From the NCBI GenBank assembly GCA_004557855.1, contig SFFJ01000009.1, forward strand, positions 1 through 58,383: 58,383 nt of DNA. Reading direction: 5' to 3'. Position 1 is the first letter of the stretch, and each line of letters opens with the position of its first letter. The translations under genes and the position numbers were made by a program. Of this stretch, positions 34,701-43,269 are shown piece after piece. The notes beneath the pieces were generated by a model. The model saw only the letters and a program-made list of their open reading frames with translations, was not told the DNA's origin and made no database searches. Source of the DNA: Oscillospiraceae bacterium. GTDB taxonomy: Bacteria > Bacillota > Clostridia > Oscillospirales > Ruminococcaceae.

Positions 34701-37594
34701 ATGCAACCGGAACCTTTACCATGCCGGATTATCTCGTGTATGGGGATTATCTACTCTATGAGATCGAAAGCCCGGAAGGCTATGTTCAGGCGGAGCCGTT
34801 TGCATTCACCATCAATAAGAGTGATGCAAACAACAGCAAGATCTATCTGACACTGAACATCAAACAGGCGGATGTGCCGCAGAAGGCCCGGATCGTCTTT
34901 GAGAAGTCCGGCAATCTGCTGGTTGGCGCTGAAGCGTATAAGACACTGCTTTCCTTGAATGGACTGAAGCCCCTTTGGAAGATCGGACTGCTGGCCGGAG
35001 GTACAACCTTTGAGGTGTATGCCGCGGAGGACATCGCTACCCCCGAGGGAACCGTGTACTATACCGCAGGGCAGCTTGTGGAGACCGTAAAGACCGACCG
35101 CACCGGTATGGCGCAGACCTCCGAGCTGGAACTGGGCCATTATACCGTGAAAGAGGTAGCCACCACATGGGGCTATCTGACTGACGGTGAACCGATCGAT
35201 GTTGTGCTTGCATATGCAGGCCAGGCGGTAACTATCTATCCGAAGTATCTGGAGGTCGAAAACATTCGTCAGAATGTCATCTTTAAGGTGCTCAAAGAAG
35301 CGGTAACCAAGAACGGCAACAAGCCTGCAAATGATGTCTACTTCGGGCTATACAATGCGCAAAGCATTTACGCTTCCGCAGATGAGGCATGGATCGTAAT
35401 GCCGCGCAGCAACTTCATCATCAAGAAGGGCGAGACTGTGACCTTGGATATCGGGCTTTCCTCACTGATTGCGGATGAGCAGGTTACCGTGACGGTAGAA
35501 AAGATGGCAAACCCGGACCCGGCCGGTAAGCCCATTGAAGTGGCAAATGTAAAGAACCACGACAATCGAGTATTTGAACTGATCGGCACAGAGGTTGGAA
35601 GCACCACCTTCGTTGTTTCGGCGGCAGGGCTCTCGATTGAGGGAACCATCGAAGTGCTGGCGGAAGATGCAGAGCTGCCGGATCCGATGCCGGAGGCAAA
35701 GCCGGCCAGCAGTATGCAGGATGGGGAGAATACACTGACAATGACCGTCGCAAGGACCAACTACCGGTTGATTGCCGGGAAGCGTGTCGATGAAAGAACC
35801 GATAAGCTGGATGTGACCTTCAGTGAAGACGCAGCACAGGAATACTCGGTGCATGTGAAGGATAAGAGCGTTGTGGTTTACGATCCCGACAGCAGGTGCT
35901 TCTTCGGCGTTGCGGCCGGCAGCACCACCTTTACCGTACAAAACACAGATGGCCTTATTGTAGAAGGCACCATCGAGGTCCTGGCGGATCCGGAGGCCGT
36001 TACCGGCGATGATTTGACCGGCCGGAGCTCCGGAGAGACCTCCACAGAGGCAGCTGCTCCGGAGACCGAAAAGGAAGACGGAGCCGATGCACACTCCTCT
36101 GAAGATGAGCAGGCCACAGAGAATACCGATGGCAGCCAGGCAGAGGAAGGACCTCCTGCGGAACCGCCCGCAGTTCCTGCAGAACTGCCTGCGAAACCGC
36201 CTGCTGTTCCTACCGATGCCGAGGGCGACGATCCGGAGCCGGAGCCTGTAATCCCTGCAGCAGAGATCCCAGCTGCAATTCCCAGCACTGCAACAAAAGA
36301 GAAGGAGGCGGTACTTCCCAAGGTACTTATTCCCGCAGACTCTTTACTGGAGGTCATCCGCATTAAGGACGGTGTCGGCACCTCTTCCTTGGATCTTCCC
36401 CTTGGCAGCTACTATATCCGAGAGCTGAAGGCACCGGCCAATTATGAGTATGATCCCGACCAGCGCTGGTACTTCCGGTTTATGTACTCACCTTTGGCCG
36501 GCACAACAGTTACGGTGACGGCAAACGGCGGCCATGTTATCGTCAACAAAACAGATGAAAGACCGCCGGTAATTATTATTCCGGAAGAAATTGGCCGCAT
36601 GGAGCTGCATAAGCCCAAAGGCCCCAACTATTCAACCACAACAAACCCGGGAACCGGCGCCGGTGAACCATGGGAAGAAGCAGAACTGATCAGGGAAAGA
36701 AAAACAAAGGATGCTTTGATTAACACCTATGTTTTCACAAGTGACCGGGAGGACGATGAGCTGCAGTTGGCAAAGAAGATCTCCGATGGAGATGTGACCT
36801 GGAGACTGCGGGGCATCGATTATCTGCTGCTGCGCACGATCCCATCCGGGAAGCGCATCGAGGAAACCGTTTCCTTTGACTCGCTGGACAACAAGAGTGT
36901 ACCGGAGACTTATACCGTGACGGTAGATGGAGAGGAGATCATTCTTCAGCTTGAAAAAGCCGATTACACCGAGCATCGCAGCGAGGGCACGCAGGGCTAC
37001 TGGAGCTGGGATCCGATTACCGTAACAGGTACGCTGTACGGCAGCCCGACAATGACGAAATACTATCTGGGCGATGAGCTGATCCCATATAATGATAGCG
37101 CCCCGGTTATCGGCGGTTATGAGACTGCTTATCTGCAGTACCTCGGGCTTAATGCCGACAACTTCCGGATTAAAAGCGGAGCATGGAGCGGCGAGTGGGC
37201 GACAGGCAGCGATGGTCAGTCCTTACGCAATGTGACCTTCCGCTGTAGCCGGCTGACCTGGCACGAAGGCAACCCCGCAGTAACCTATTATTCCGCGGAA
37301 GCGGTCTACTCTAACGGACTGACTGATGGACCGGAACGCTATGAAATCCAAGCAACTGCAACCTATACCCCCAGCAGGGCGGCTGTTGTGGCTGCCGCTG
37401 TTGGCGGAACCGGGGCAATCGTTGTTTGCGCGTTCCTTTGGATCCGCCTTAACAATGCCCGCTTCTTCGATCCGGATGGTCGCCCGATCGGCAGAGGCCG
37501 CGTCAAGCGGACCAGAACGGCCGACACGGTTCTGATCGGTAAAGCAAAGTATAGGCTCGTTGAGATTGAGGAGGATCGCCTTGATGAGGAGTAA
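31757..37594 (+). CDS. Giant Cna-B/SpaA-repeat surface protein of the element
   Basis: 1945-residue secreted protein. A signal peptide (residues 1-25, ending AWA) precedes an element-specific N-terminal domain containing DTLISGDYKLFIEPILYYTF and MTATEAALFDRA. At least six SpaA/Cna-B-type modules follow, each ending in a strand like GTFTVREVTPPYGYLL, GVYTLQEITPSDGY, GDYLLYEIESPEGY or GSYYIRELKAPANY, alternating with bacterial-Ig-like stretches. A Pro/Ala/Glu-rich stalk lies at about 1455-1510. One membrane helix near 1874-1896 (AAVVAAAVGGTGAIVVCAFLWI) and a 45-residue charged tail follow. No LPxTG motif is visible, so anchoring is probably by the helix. Related proteins occur in clostridial CTn elements and may mediate cell contact in mating; that is inference. 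Confidence 0.88.
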   Translation: MSKRILSALLAVLFLITGLPGTAWAVGEGNMEAGGGQTETVTGDSFWNGDWGIRFCVVDVASQTVVSATYDAANKSSGYENYRHYGKTNKFDYRGGSALSIQLTDYVWKVPAVPIPTIVKTSGAPDIKAIKDYFTDETVIRWIGDVTGMAYDTLISGDYKLFIEPILYYTFDSQKYAMTATEAALFDRAINGLLLRTMGNATHQQLPLSLYLEKSDLGFSKWSGAKTGIQNDTNIINYLGMGIVSFIPEEDPEPGTGGDGDGPTVPISFRKTDPERFNAANYNTGLITFAPASSNSAAFDNISGAVIEISGDGTGAGTYELPCTVELGEGTFTVREVTPPYGYLLNDAWSAEITVEVEKDGEGKPVEGAEAEATITVSGGGGTDGTSYASVEDYRQRGQLTVTKVDNETISLNHGNYRTPQGDATFAGAVFELRAAKDIYLPSTWIKIYSEGDLVATAVTGNDGSFTINGIEQGVYTLQEITPSDGYVFQGAKARGQIYTITNAYTGSGTNILSFDDKAAGDTGNKNQYANTVIKADLTLTKFNENHTVENEMDGNAYEMNKQPAEGVYFAVYLNSKAAAGGNPIYSTTDDPVGDGTSGSASTAGWGYLDLVNNNFYSPLPDEWFKQRDLDADNPLPNGNPSVEEGRAEETDLARISMKDLYMVLRTDSTGRATTLDPSTVVYCSWGELDNSAANGTAGIDYRLPYGLYTVIELNPYEGREPDMFEVFIGRDPEAEPATAPTETKSGSGEDYPYASGWYDFNYNYILENKTLKQTVTVRKTDAQSGKTIPAANTTYRIWSWDNISANGATEHPLRPYTRKIVAGDGTVTADTVVPPTVSMDYSSLTIAPGESAAAPELSLDFVGPAAVVLKDGTKAISWTAAEQAAIKTDFANAYAVYIADAGVAKAEQQTDGNWSIIGVAAGTTKYSVRLPGGQAITGTVKVADGAATATNSPVTWKVDGHWIHQTISYPNPHTLTDFKTDATGTFTMPDYLVYGDYLLYEIESPEGYVQAEPFAFTINKSDANNSKIYLTLNIKQADVPQKARIVFEKSGNLLVGAEAYKTLLSLNGLKPLWKIGLLAGGTTFEVYAAEDIATPEGTVYYTAGQLVETVKTDRTGMAQTSELELGHYTVKEVATTWGYLTDGEPIDVVLAYAGQAVTIYPKYLEVENIRQNVIFKVLKEAVTKNGNKPANDVYFGLYNAQSIYASADEAWIVMPRSNFIIKKGETVTLDIGLSSLIADEQVTVTVEKMANPDPAGKPIEVANVKNHDNRVFELIGTEVGSTTFVVSAAGLSIEGTIEVLAEDAELPDPMPEAKPASSMQDGENTLTMTVARTNYRLIAGKRVDERTDKLDVTFSEDAAQEYSVHVKDKSVVVYDPDSRCFFGVAAGSTTFTVQNTDGLIVEGTIEVLADPEAVTGDDLTGRSSGETSTEAAAPETEKEDGADAHSSEDEQATENTDGSQAEEGPPAEPPAVPAELPAKPPAVPTDAEGDDPEPEPVIPAAEIPAAIPSTATKEKEAVLPKVLIPADSLLEVIRIKDGVGTSSLDLPLGSYYIRELKAPANYEYDPDQRWYFRFMYSPLAGTTVTVTANGGHVIVNKTDERPPVIIIPEEIGRMELHKPKGPNYSTTTNPGTGAGEPWEEAELIRERKTKDALINTYVFTSDREDDELQLAKKISDGDVTWRLRGIDYLLLRTIPSGKRIEETVSFDSLDNKSVPETYTVTVDGEEIILQLEKADYTEHRSEGTQGYWSWDPITVTGTLYGSPTMTKYYLGDELIPYNDSAPVIGGYETAYLQYLGLNADNFRIKSGAWSGEWATGSDGQSLRNVTFRCSRLTWHEGNPAVTYYSAEAVYSNGLTDGPERYEIQATATYTPSRAAVVAAAVGGTGAIVVCAFLWIRLNNARFFDPDGRPIGRGRVKRTRTADTVLIGKAKYRLVEIEEDRLDEE

Positions 37595-37628
37595 GCTGCA
37601 CAGAGGAGAAGGACCGGAACGGTAAAAA

Positions 37629-37857
37629 ATATTGTCTTCTTCGTGAAAATAATGTAGAATAGGAACGAAAGGACGACCAAACGGTTGGCGGCGCCCCTTT
37701 TTCTGTATCTTCGGGGGCAGCTTCTTTGTGGTGCAATCGTAGAGACAGCAAAAAGAAGCAACCGCCTCGTCTCCAAGCATGCGGTTACTTCTGTAACACT
37801 ATTGGGGACTACCGTCACCGGCCGTCCTTTCACCCTTATTGCAGCGCATCCGTTTTC
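37629..37857. other. Convergent-promoter locus A, relic of a type I toxin-like cassette
   Basis: Plus-strand promoter TTGTCT (about 37629) / TAGAAT with 17-base spacer, then GAAAGGACGACCAAACGG. Minus-strand promoter TTGACT / TGCAAT with 17-base spacer (between about 37833 and 37857), then GTGAAAGGACGGCCGGTGACGG. A hairpin with AACCGC / GCGGTT sits between. All blocks match locus B at 53.95-54.25 kb, but the toxin reading frame is absent and only AAAAAGAAGCAACCGCC remains of its end. The 374 bases between 37594 and 37969 hold no other gene. Confidence 0.6.
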
Positions 37858-37968
37858 AAAAGTCAACATAGAGAATAACCCATGATATGAGAGGCCCGCC
37901 AGCCGGAAAACACCCGATTGGCCGGCCCTTTTCTTATGCCGAAGCAAAGGATGAAAGGATGTGATGTA

Positions 37969-40002
37969 ATGCCCGGAAAAGGCTATCGGGTGGATACGGA
38001 TTTTAAGCTGCGGCCGGACCGCAGAAAGAAGAGACCAAAGGCGGCTTTGGTGGCGTTGGCTATCATGGTGCTGCTGGAGGGCTATCTGTTCTTACACTAT
38101 CTCTCATGGCTCGGCAAAACCGGAGAGCCCCCCGGCATTGTGGCGTTTATGACCTCCATGGGGGCGCTGTTTACCTTCTTCCCGACGGTTCCTCTGTTCT
38201 CTGCGGATACATGGAGAGCACTGGGCCGGATGTACCTTGCCGGCCTGCCGGTGATGGCGTTGATCCTTGGCTTTTTCCTGCTTTCCACCAAGCGCCTGGA
38301 TCCCTTCCGTGGCGTCGAGTATGGCTCTGCCCGGTGGGCAAGCGGGGAGGAGCGACGCGCATTTTCCAACCCCGATCATACGATCCCTGTGGCAGAGGGG
38401 CTTTATGTTGACCCCCAAAACAATGATCTGAAAAACCTGCATGAGCTGGTGGTCGGTGATACCGGTGCCGGAAAGAGCTTCCGCGTCGTTATCCCGGATA
38501 TGCTGCAGATGACCGGCAGCTATGTGGTCGCCGATGTCAAGGGAACGCTGTACCGGCAGACAAGGCAGGTCATGGAGGATAACGGCTATAAGGTGCGGGT
38601 ATTAAACCTCAAGGACCTGCGATACTCCAACTGTTTTAATCCACTGGAGTATTTGGAGCGAGAGGATGAAGTGATGGCTTTGGTGGACACCTTTGTCTTT
38701 AACAGCCGCACTGACGGAACCGGGCAAGGTGATCAGTTTTGGGAAGACTCGATGGCCATGCTCCTGACCTCCGTACTCACCTATCTGGTACAGACGGAGG
38801 GGGAAGAAAAGACCTTTGCCAGGGCACTGGAGCTGATCGGCGGATTGGTTGTTATTAAGGGGGAGATCATGCCGTTTTCCCCCTATGAGATCCAAATGAG
38901 GATACTGGAGGCGACCGACCCCGGCAATGCTGCATTGACATTCTATAAGCAGTTTAAGCAGGCCCCTGCCGAAACGCTGCAGTCCATCCTGATCTCCACG
39001 ACCAGCAGGTTGCGGCTTTGGAATATCACCGATGTAAAGGTCCTGACGGCAAGAGATGAAATGGATATTGACGGGCTGGTGGAGGAAAAAACGGTCCTGT
39101 ACCTTGTGCTGCCGCCACAGAACCGTACCTACCGTGTCATTTCGGCCATGTTCTTATCAACACTGTTTTCCTACATCCAGCGCAAGGCGGAGCGTGAGGG
39201 CGGCGGCAAGCTGCCGGTGCCGCTGGCGTTACTGTTGGATGAATTTGCGAACCTTGGCAAGATCAATGACTTTTCCACCATCCTGACACTGGTGAGGTCC
39301 TACGGGATCCGAGTGGTACCGATCATTCAGTCGGTGCAGCAGCTTGAGCATAACTATGATAAAGATGAGGATACGATCGTTTCGAACTGTGCGATCTATA
39401 ACTATCTTGGCACCAACAGCGTCAAGACCCGTGAGGATTTGGTTAAGCGCCTTGGAAAAACCACCATCACCGAGGAAAACAGCAGCCGGAACACCGGCGG
39501 GAAGCAAGGCGGCGGTTCTCTTTCTGACCGCGGTGTGGGCCGGGAGCTGCTGACCGTCGATGAGCTGGCGGTGATCGATGCGGAAAACAAAAACTCTATT
39601 GTGCTAATGGGCGGCCGCCCATTCTTCTGTGAAAAATTCCGGACACAGAAGCACCCGTTGTTTTCCCGGATTGGTAACGACATAAAAGGCAGCGCCGGTT
39701 ATGCGAATAACCGATCCATTGAGGAGGATTATGCCCGGCTGGCGCTGCAGCACCGGGAACAGTACGAAAAAGAATGCCGAGGGGAACAGCTGATGGAAGC
39801 GGGATTTGCAGAGGGGCTGAAGGAGGTCGAAGAAGGCGGGAAGGCACAGGAGCTCGGAGTGAGACCTCCGCTGACGGTGCAGCTGCTGCAGCAGCGGGAG
39901 AGAAATAAACAACAAGGACCGGAACAAACAAACTATCAAAGACAGGAGGAAAGCAAACATGAGTATTCGGAGAATAACCTTTGGCGGGAACTTGACGGCT
40001 GA
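37969..40002 (+). CDS. Type IV coupling protein (VirD4/TraG family)
   Basis: 677-residue coupling protein that links the relaxosome to the mating channel. Two or three N-terminal membrane helices (about residues 25-120) precede the ATPase domain. Walker A is GDTGAGKSF (about 163-171) and Walker B is LALLLDEFANLGKI (about 418-431). The charged tail is typical of TraG proteins of Tn1549-like elements. ATG at 37969 is preferred over earlier in-frame ATGs because it begins the conserved basic segment and follows AAAGGATGTGA. The 3' end overlaps the SSB gene by 44 bases. Confidence 0.92.
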   Translation: MPGKGYRVDTDFKLRPDRRKKRPKAALVALAIMVLLEGYLFLHYLSWLGKTGEPPGIVAFMTSMGALFTFFPTVPLFSADTWRALGRMYLAGLPVMALILGFFLLSTKRLDPFRGVEYGSARWASGEERRAFSNPDHTIPVAEGLYVDPQNNDLKNLHELVVGDTGAGKSFRVVIPDMLQMTGSYVVADVKGTLYRQTRQVMEDNGYKVRVLNLKDLRYSNCFNPLEYLEREDEVMALVDTFVFNSRTDGTGQGDQFWEDSMAMLLTSVLTYLVQTEGEEKTFARALELIGGLVVIKGEIMPFSPYEIQMRILEATDPGNAALTFYKQFKQAPAETLQSILISTTSRLRLWNITDVKVLTARDEMDIDGLVEEKTVLYLVLPPQNRTYRVISAMFLSTLFSYIQRKAEREGGGKLPVPLALLLDEFANLGKINDFSTILTLVRSYGIRVVPIIQSVQQLEHNYDKDEDTIVSNCAIYNYLGTNSVKTREDLVKRLGKTTITEENSSRNTGGKQGGGSLSDRGVGRELLTVDELAVIDAENKNSIVLMGGRPFFCEKFRTQKHPLFSRIGNDIKGSAGYANNRSIEEDYARLALQHREQYEKECRGEQLMEAGFAEGLKEVEEGGKAQELGVRPPLTVQLLQQRERNKQQGPEQTNYQRQEESKHEYSENNLWRELDG

Positions 40003-40315
40003 TCCGGAGGTGCGGCAGGTGGGAGGAAATACAGTCTGCAACTTTTCCATTGCCTGCGATGACTACCAGGGTGGCCAGGAGGTCACGGATTTTATTGACT
40101 GTGATGCGTGGGGAAAGGTCGGGCAGTCTATTGCCGATAACTTCAAAAAGGGCAGCAGGATCTTCGTCTCCGGGGCTTTTGGCTGGCAGCGCTATACCAC
40201 CACGGAGGGCGAAAAACGAAAGGCTTTCCGGGTGCGTGTGACCGACTGGGAGTTTGCAGGATACAAGCCGAAGGAGGGCACCGTGGGAAACGAGAGTAAA
40301 AAAGGTGGTGAATAA
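39959..40315 (+). CDS. ssb: Single-stranded DNA-binding protein
   Basis: 118-residue OB-fold protein (MSIRRITFGGNLTADPEVRQVGGNTVCNFSIA... DFIDCDAWGKVGQSIADNFKKGSRIFVSGAF). It lacks the usual long acidic tail of chromosomal SSB and is short, as in many mobile elements. It should coat transferred single strands. The ATG lies within the end of the coupling-protein gene behind GGAGGAAAG. Confidence 0.9.
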   Translation: MSIRRITFGGNLTADPEVRQVGGNTVCNFSIACDDYQGGQEVTDFIDCDAWGKVGQSIADNFKKGSRIFVSGAFGWQRYTTTEGEKRKAFRVRVTDWEFAGYKPKEGTVGNESKKGGE

Positions 40316-40317
40316 CA

Positions 40318-41208
40318 ATGTATCTGGATCAGATCACCAATGACGAGCTGGCCGATGTCGGCCGGTTGACGGAAATGACAATCCGGGCCGGGATGACGGT
40401 GATGAGAACTGTTACCCAGTACAAGGAGCGGCAGATGGCCGAGCTAACCGTCGAGCTGAAGGAGTATCGGCTGGCCAATCCGCTGTTGCCAAAAGGAGAT
40501 ATCTCCGATCTCTCCTACTTCTGGGCATCGGACAGCCTGCCAAAGCAGACAGTGCAGGAGATGCCGGGACGGATCAAGGAAAGGATGGAGGCGTTGCTGG
40601 CAGGGCTGGAGAGACAGGGGATCGTGCTGGCCGGACCGGACAGCTGGACACTGACGGAACCCGGGCGGAAGGTCATCTATGACAAAAACTTCGTGCAGGA
40701 TGCCCTCAAGGCGGATATCGAATATGCCGGAAAAGTACAGCAGGCTGCCGGGCAGAAAGCACCCATTCTGCAGGATGCCGGAGGGGAAACGGTCTGGAGG
40801 AGCACCGGGGAAGAGCTACGCAGGATCAAGGAGACTGCAGCCGGGAACCCCAAGGAGGCAATGAAGGCCCTCCAGCAGATTGCCCGTGCGCTAAAGCGTG
40901 ACGAGAAGCTATGCGGCGGCGAGCTGCAAACGGCCATAGACCGCACCATGAGGGAAATTGTTGTGGAAGGGAAGCCGCCGGCCGAGACCATTGCAGAGCT
41001 GACTGAAACGGTTGGCCACTCCGCCGATGAGCTACTGATCAACTTTAACGACCTTACAATGCGCACGGAAAACGAGATCCGCAGGGAGGCGGTCAAGGCA
41101 GCAGCTGCCGGCGCAAAAGCTCCTGCCGTTGCTGCGGCTCCGATTATTGCCGCTGCCGGGGCACTGGCAGACGGCGTACAGAAGGCGGAGCGGCAGATCA
41201 CCAGATAG
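40318..41208 (+). CDS. Hypothetical conjugation-region protein
   Basis: 296 residues, soluble, mostly helical and rich in Ala, Glu and Lys, with an alanine-rich segment near the end (AAAAGAKAPAVAAAPIIAAAGALA). Possible coiled coil around 140-230. It starts 3 bases after ssb and is followed by the SpoVG-like gene, so it belongs to the transfer operon. Function unknown. Confidence 0.75.
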   Translation: MYLDQITNDELADVGRLTEMTIRAGMTVMRTVTQYKERQMAELTVELKEYRLANPLLPKGDISDLSYFWASDSLPKQTVQEMPGRIKERMEALLAGLERQGIVLAGPDSWTLTEPGRKVIYDKNFVQDALKADIEYAGKVQQAAGQKAPILQDAGGETVWRSTGEELRRIKETAAGNPKEAMKALQQIARALKRDEKLCGGELQTAIDRTMREIVVEGKPPAETIAELTETVGHSADELLINFNDLTMRTENEIRREAVKAAAAGAKAPAVAAAPIIAAAGALADGVQKAERQITR

Positions 41209-41220
41209 GAGGCACTGTCT

Positions 41221-41499
41221 ATGAGAGTTAAGCTGCTGAAATTGGAGCTGCAGGACGGCTCCAAGGTGAAAGCGACGGCGGATATCCAGCTGGGCAGCCT
41301 TTTGGTGATCCGGGGCGTTAAGCTCGTGAGAGTTGACAGCGGCCGCCTGGTGGTTTATATGCCATCCTACCCGGAGGGGAAAAAGTATTTTGCCGCCGTT
41401 GAGATCAAGGACCTGAATGTTTTGGCGGAGATAGAGACCCTGCTCCTTGGGGCCTACCCCAAGCTGGCACAGGGCAACAGAAAAGAGAAAAGCAAGTAA
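41221..41499 (+). CDS. SpoVG-like small protein
   Basis: 92 residues. The pattern VKLLKLELQDGSKVKATADIQLGSLLVIRGVKLVRVDSGRLVVYMPSY follows the SpoVG layout: a substituted basic strand, A-x-A-x-I-x-L-x-x-x-x-V-I-x-x-I/V-K-L, then L-x-V-x-MPS. SpoVG binds RNA or DNA and regulates sporulation and virulence genes; a transfer-operon copy could regulate the element. It lies 12 bases after the previous gene. Confidence 0.6.
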   Translation: MRVKLLKLELQDGSKVKATADIQLGSLLVIRGVKLVRVDSGRLVVYMPSYPEGKKYFAAVEIKDLNVLAEIETLLLGAYPKLAQGNRKEKSK

Positions 41500-41511
41500 C
41501 CAAAAGTGCAG

Positions 41512-41548
41512 ATGCCCGAAACCCATTGCTCGATCAAGGCTTTCGGGC
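41512..41548 (+). other. Hairpin between the SpoVG-like and pilin-like genes
   Basis: TGCCCGAAA / TTTCGGGCA stem around a 19-base loop without a T tract. It may be a processing or stability site within the operon rather than a terminator. Confidence 0.5.
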
Positions 41549-41579
41549 AAGCTGCTGTTTCAGAAAAGGAGAAATAACT

Positions 41580-41810
41580 ATGGATATGACTCAACCCAAA
41601 GCTCTGTTCGACCTGCTATACAGTGTAATTATCGGAATTATCGGCATGGCCGGTGTTTTGTACGGCGGCTACTCCATTTGGGATGGCTTTACCAACGACC
41701 AGCCGGAAAGCAAGAAAAAGGGGATAACGATCATACTGGTTACGGTTTTCGTAATTATCTTCCTCTTTGCAGCCAAGAACTTGATCCTGGGGATGGTGGG
41801 GATCGAATGA
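41580..41810 (+). CDS. Small two-helix membrane protein, pilin-like (VirB2/Maff2-like)
   Basis: 76 residues with two membrane helices (ALFDLLYSVIIGIIGMAGVLYGGY and GITIILVTVFVIIFLFAAKNLIL) separated by a short polar turn. Size, topology and position just before the VirB6-like gene match pilin-like or Maff2-type proteins of Gram-positive conjugation systems. ATG at 41580 follows AAAAGGAG. It overlaps the next gene by 4 bases. Confidence 0.7.
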   Translation: MDMTQPKALFDLLYSVIIGIIGMAGVLYGGYSIWDGFTNDQPESKKKGITIILVTVFVIIFLFAAKNLILGMVGIE

Positions 41811-42961
41811 AGCGATCAGCTGTGAGATCCGTTTTGGCCGTTCTTGTGGCCATGCTGCTCCTTTGCAGCATGGCCCTTGCCGTTGGGGGAGGGGTTGCCG
41901 GGGCCGGCGCCGCAGCAGCCGGCAGAATTACCGGGCAGACGGCTGCACCTTCGAAGCCGCAGCCTGCCGAGACCAACCAACCATCGGCGACGGTGGTGGA
42001 AAGCCCAACGGAAGCAGGAAGCGAAGATGCTTCGGATGACGGGGAAACCTCGAACGGGGGGATATTTGCCAGAATAGCGGAATTCTTCCGGACTTTGCTG
42101 GAGCCGAGAAAGGACTCCGGCGAGATGGTGGAGAAAACCTTCGGCGAGATACGAGATGCGATCAATTTCGGCTTCAACACCGTGGAGAACACCTTGCGGG
42201 ATAGCGGTAATTTCCCGTTTATTGACGGCTCTGCGGTAGTAGGCGCTATTGCCAATGTGATGCTGCCGATTGGCCTTCTGGTGTTCCTTATCTGCTGGAG
42301 CCTGCAGGTCATGCGCTCCGGGCTGGAGCTGGAATTATATGAAGTGAAGCATTTCATCAAGATGGGAATGGAATTCATTGCCGGACTGCTGCTGGTCACG
42401 ATTGCCCCGCAGATCTGCAAATTGATCACAGCGATCAGCGATAACATGGCGTCAAGCCTGTTGGATACGGTCAGCATCCATTACGCCGATATAGCAGAGA
42501 CGCTGCCCAGCACGGATATCGGAGACTTCGCTTCCAAGATCCCGATCATCGGAGTGCTGGTGCAATGGATCAATTTCCTTTGGTCGCTGCCCAGCATTTT
42601 TATGTATAACATGATCGTGATGATTACCGCGGGGATCATGCTGTTTTCGCTGGGGATCCGGATTATTAAGCTGACGATCTATCAAGGCTTTGCACCGTTG
42701 TTCATTGCCGCCGGGGCCAACCAGGATACCAAGCGGTTCTGCATCAACTTCCTCGCCAGCTACATCCTGCTTTCCCTGCAGCTTGTGGTTATGACGGTGG
42801 TATATACCATGTTCCGCACTTCCTTTGCGGCATACCTGGCGAGCGCCGCCAGCATAACAACATTCAGCTGGAAGGGCTTCTTCACCGGCGGTATCTTTAT
42901 GATCATCTATGCCGTCATCATGGTGAAGTCTGACCGGCTGTTTGACAAGGTGCTGCATTAA
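41807..42961 (+). CDS. VirB6/TrbL-like mating-channel membrane protein
   Basis: 384 residues. A signal peptide-like N-terminus (MKRSAVRSVLAVLVAMLLLCSMALA) and a Pro/Thr/Ser-rich extracellular stretch lead to six to seven membrane helices starting near residue 145 (VVGAIANVMLPIGLLVFLICWSLQV). The topology and position between a pilin-like and a PrgI-like gene match VirB6/TrbL-type channel proteins. The frame is open 120 codons further upstream but the ATG at 41807 overlaps the previous stop (ATGA). Confidence 0.8.
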   Translation: MKRSAVRSVLAVLVAMLLLCSMALAVGGGVAGAGAAAAGRITGQTAAPSKPQPAETNQPSATVVESPTEAGSEDASDDGETSNGGIFARIAEFFRTLLEPRKDSGEMVEKTFGEIRDAINFGFNTVENTLRDSGNFPFIDGSAVVGAIANVMLPIGLLVFLICWSLQVMRSGLELELYEVKHFIKMGMEFIAGLLLVTIAPQICKLITAISDNMASSLLDTVSIHYADIAETLPSTDIGDFASKIPIIGVLVQWINFLWSLPSIFMYNMIVMITAGIMLFSLGIRIIKLTIYQGFAPLFIAAGANQDTKRFCINFLASYILLSLQLVVMTVVYTMFRTSFAAYLASAASITTFSWKGFFTGGIFMIIYAVIMVKSDRLFDKVLH

Positions 42962-42975
42962 GGAGGGGGGAAGCT

Positions 42976-43266
42976 ATGAAAGTAACACTACCGAAGGACA
43001 TCAACAAAACACAGAGGAAGGTAAGCCTTCGCAGCTGGATCACGCTCCTCATCGGGGCAGCGGCACTGCTGGGGCTTTTCTTTTTGCTCCGGCTGCCGGG
43101 GCTGCCGCCGGTCCCCTGCCTGCTTACCTGCTGCGTGCTGGCTGTACCGGTGATCCTGCTGGCATTTGGGACATTGTCTGGGCTGGAACTTACCGTGATC
43201 GTCGGGCGCCTGTGGCGGGATCTGATTTATAACGCCAACCGGCGGCCGTTCCAAAGGAGGGATTAA
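42976..43266 (+). CDS. PrgI/VirB3-like conjugation protein
   Basis: 96 residues: a short N-terminus (KVTLPKDINKTQRKV), two membrane helices (about 22-42 and 48-70) and a basic C-terminus (LWRDLIYNANRRPFQRRD). This is the PrgI/VirB3 layout, and the gene stands directly before the VirB4 ATPase gene, as usual. ATG at 42976 follows AGGAGGGG. Confidence 0.82.
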   Translation: MKVTLPKDINKTQRKVSLRSWITLLIGAAALLGLFFLLRLPGLPPVPCLLTCCVLAVPVILLAFGTLSGLELTVIVGRLWRDLIYNANRRPFQRRD

Positions 43267-43269
43267 CGC

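Noticed and set aside
36240..37600. Search for an LPxTG sortase signal in the Cna-B protein
   Set aside because: No LPxTG-like motif precedes the final membrane helix, and the tail after the helix is too long for a typical sorting signal.
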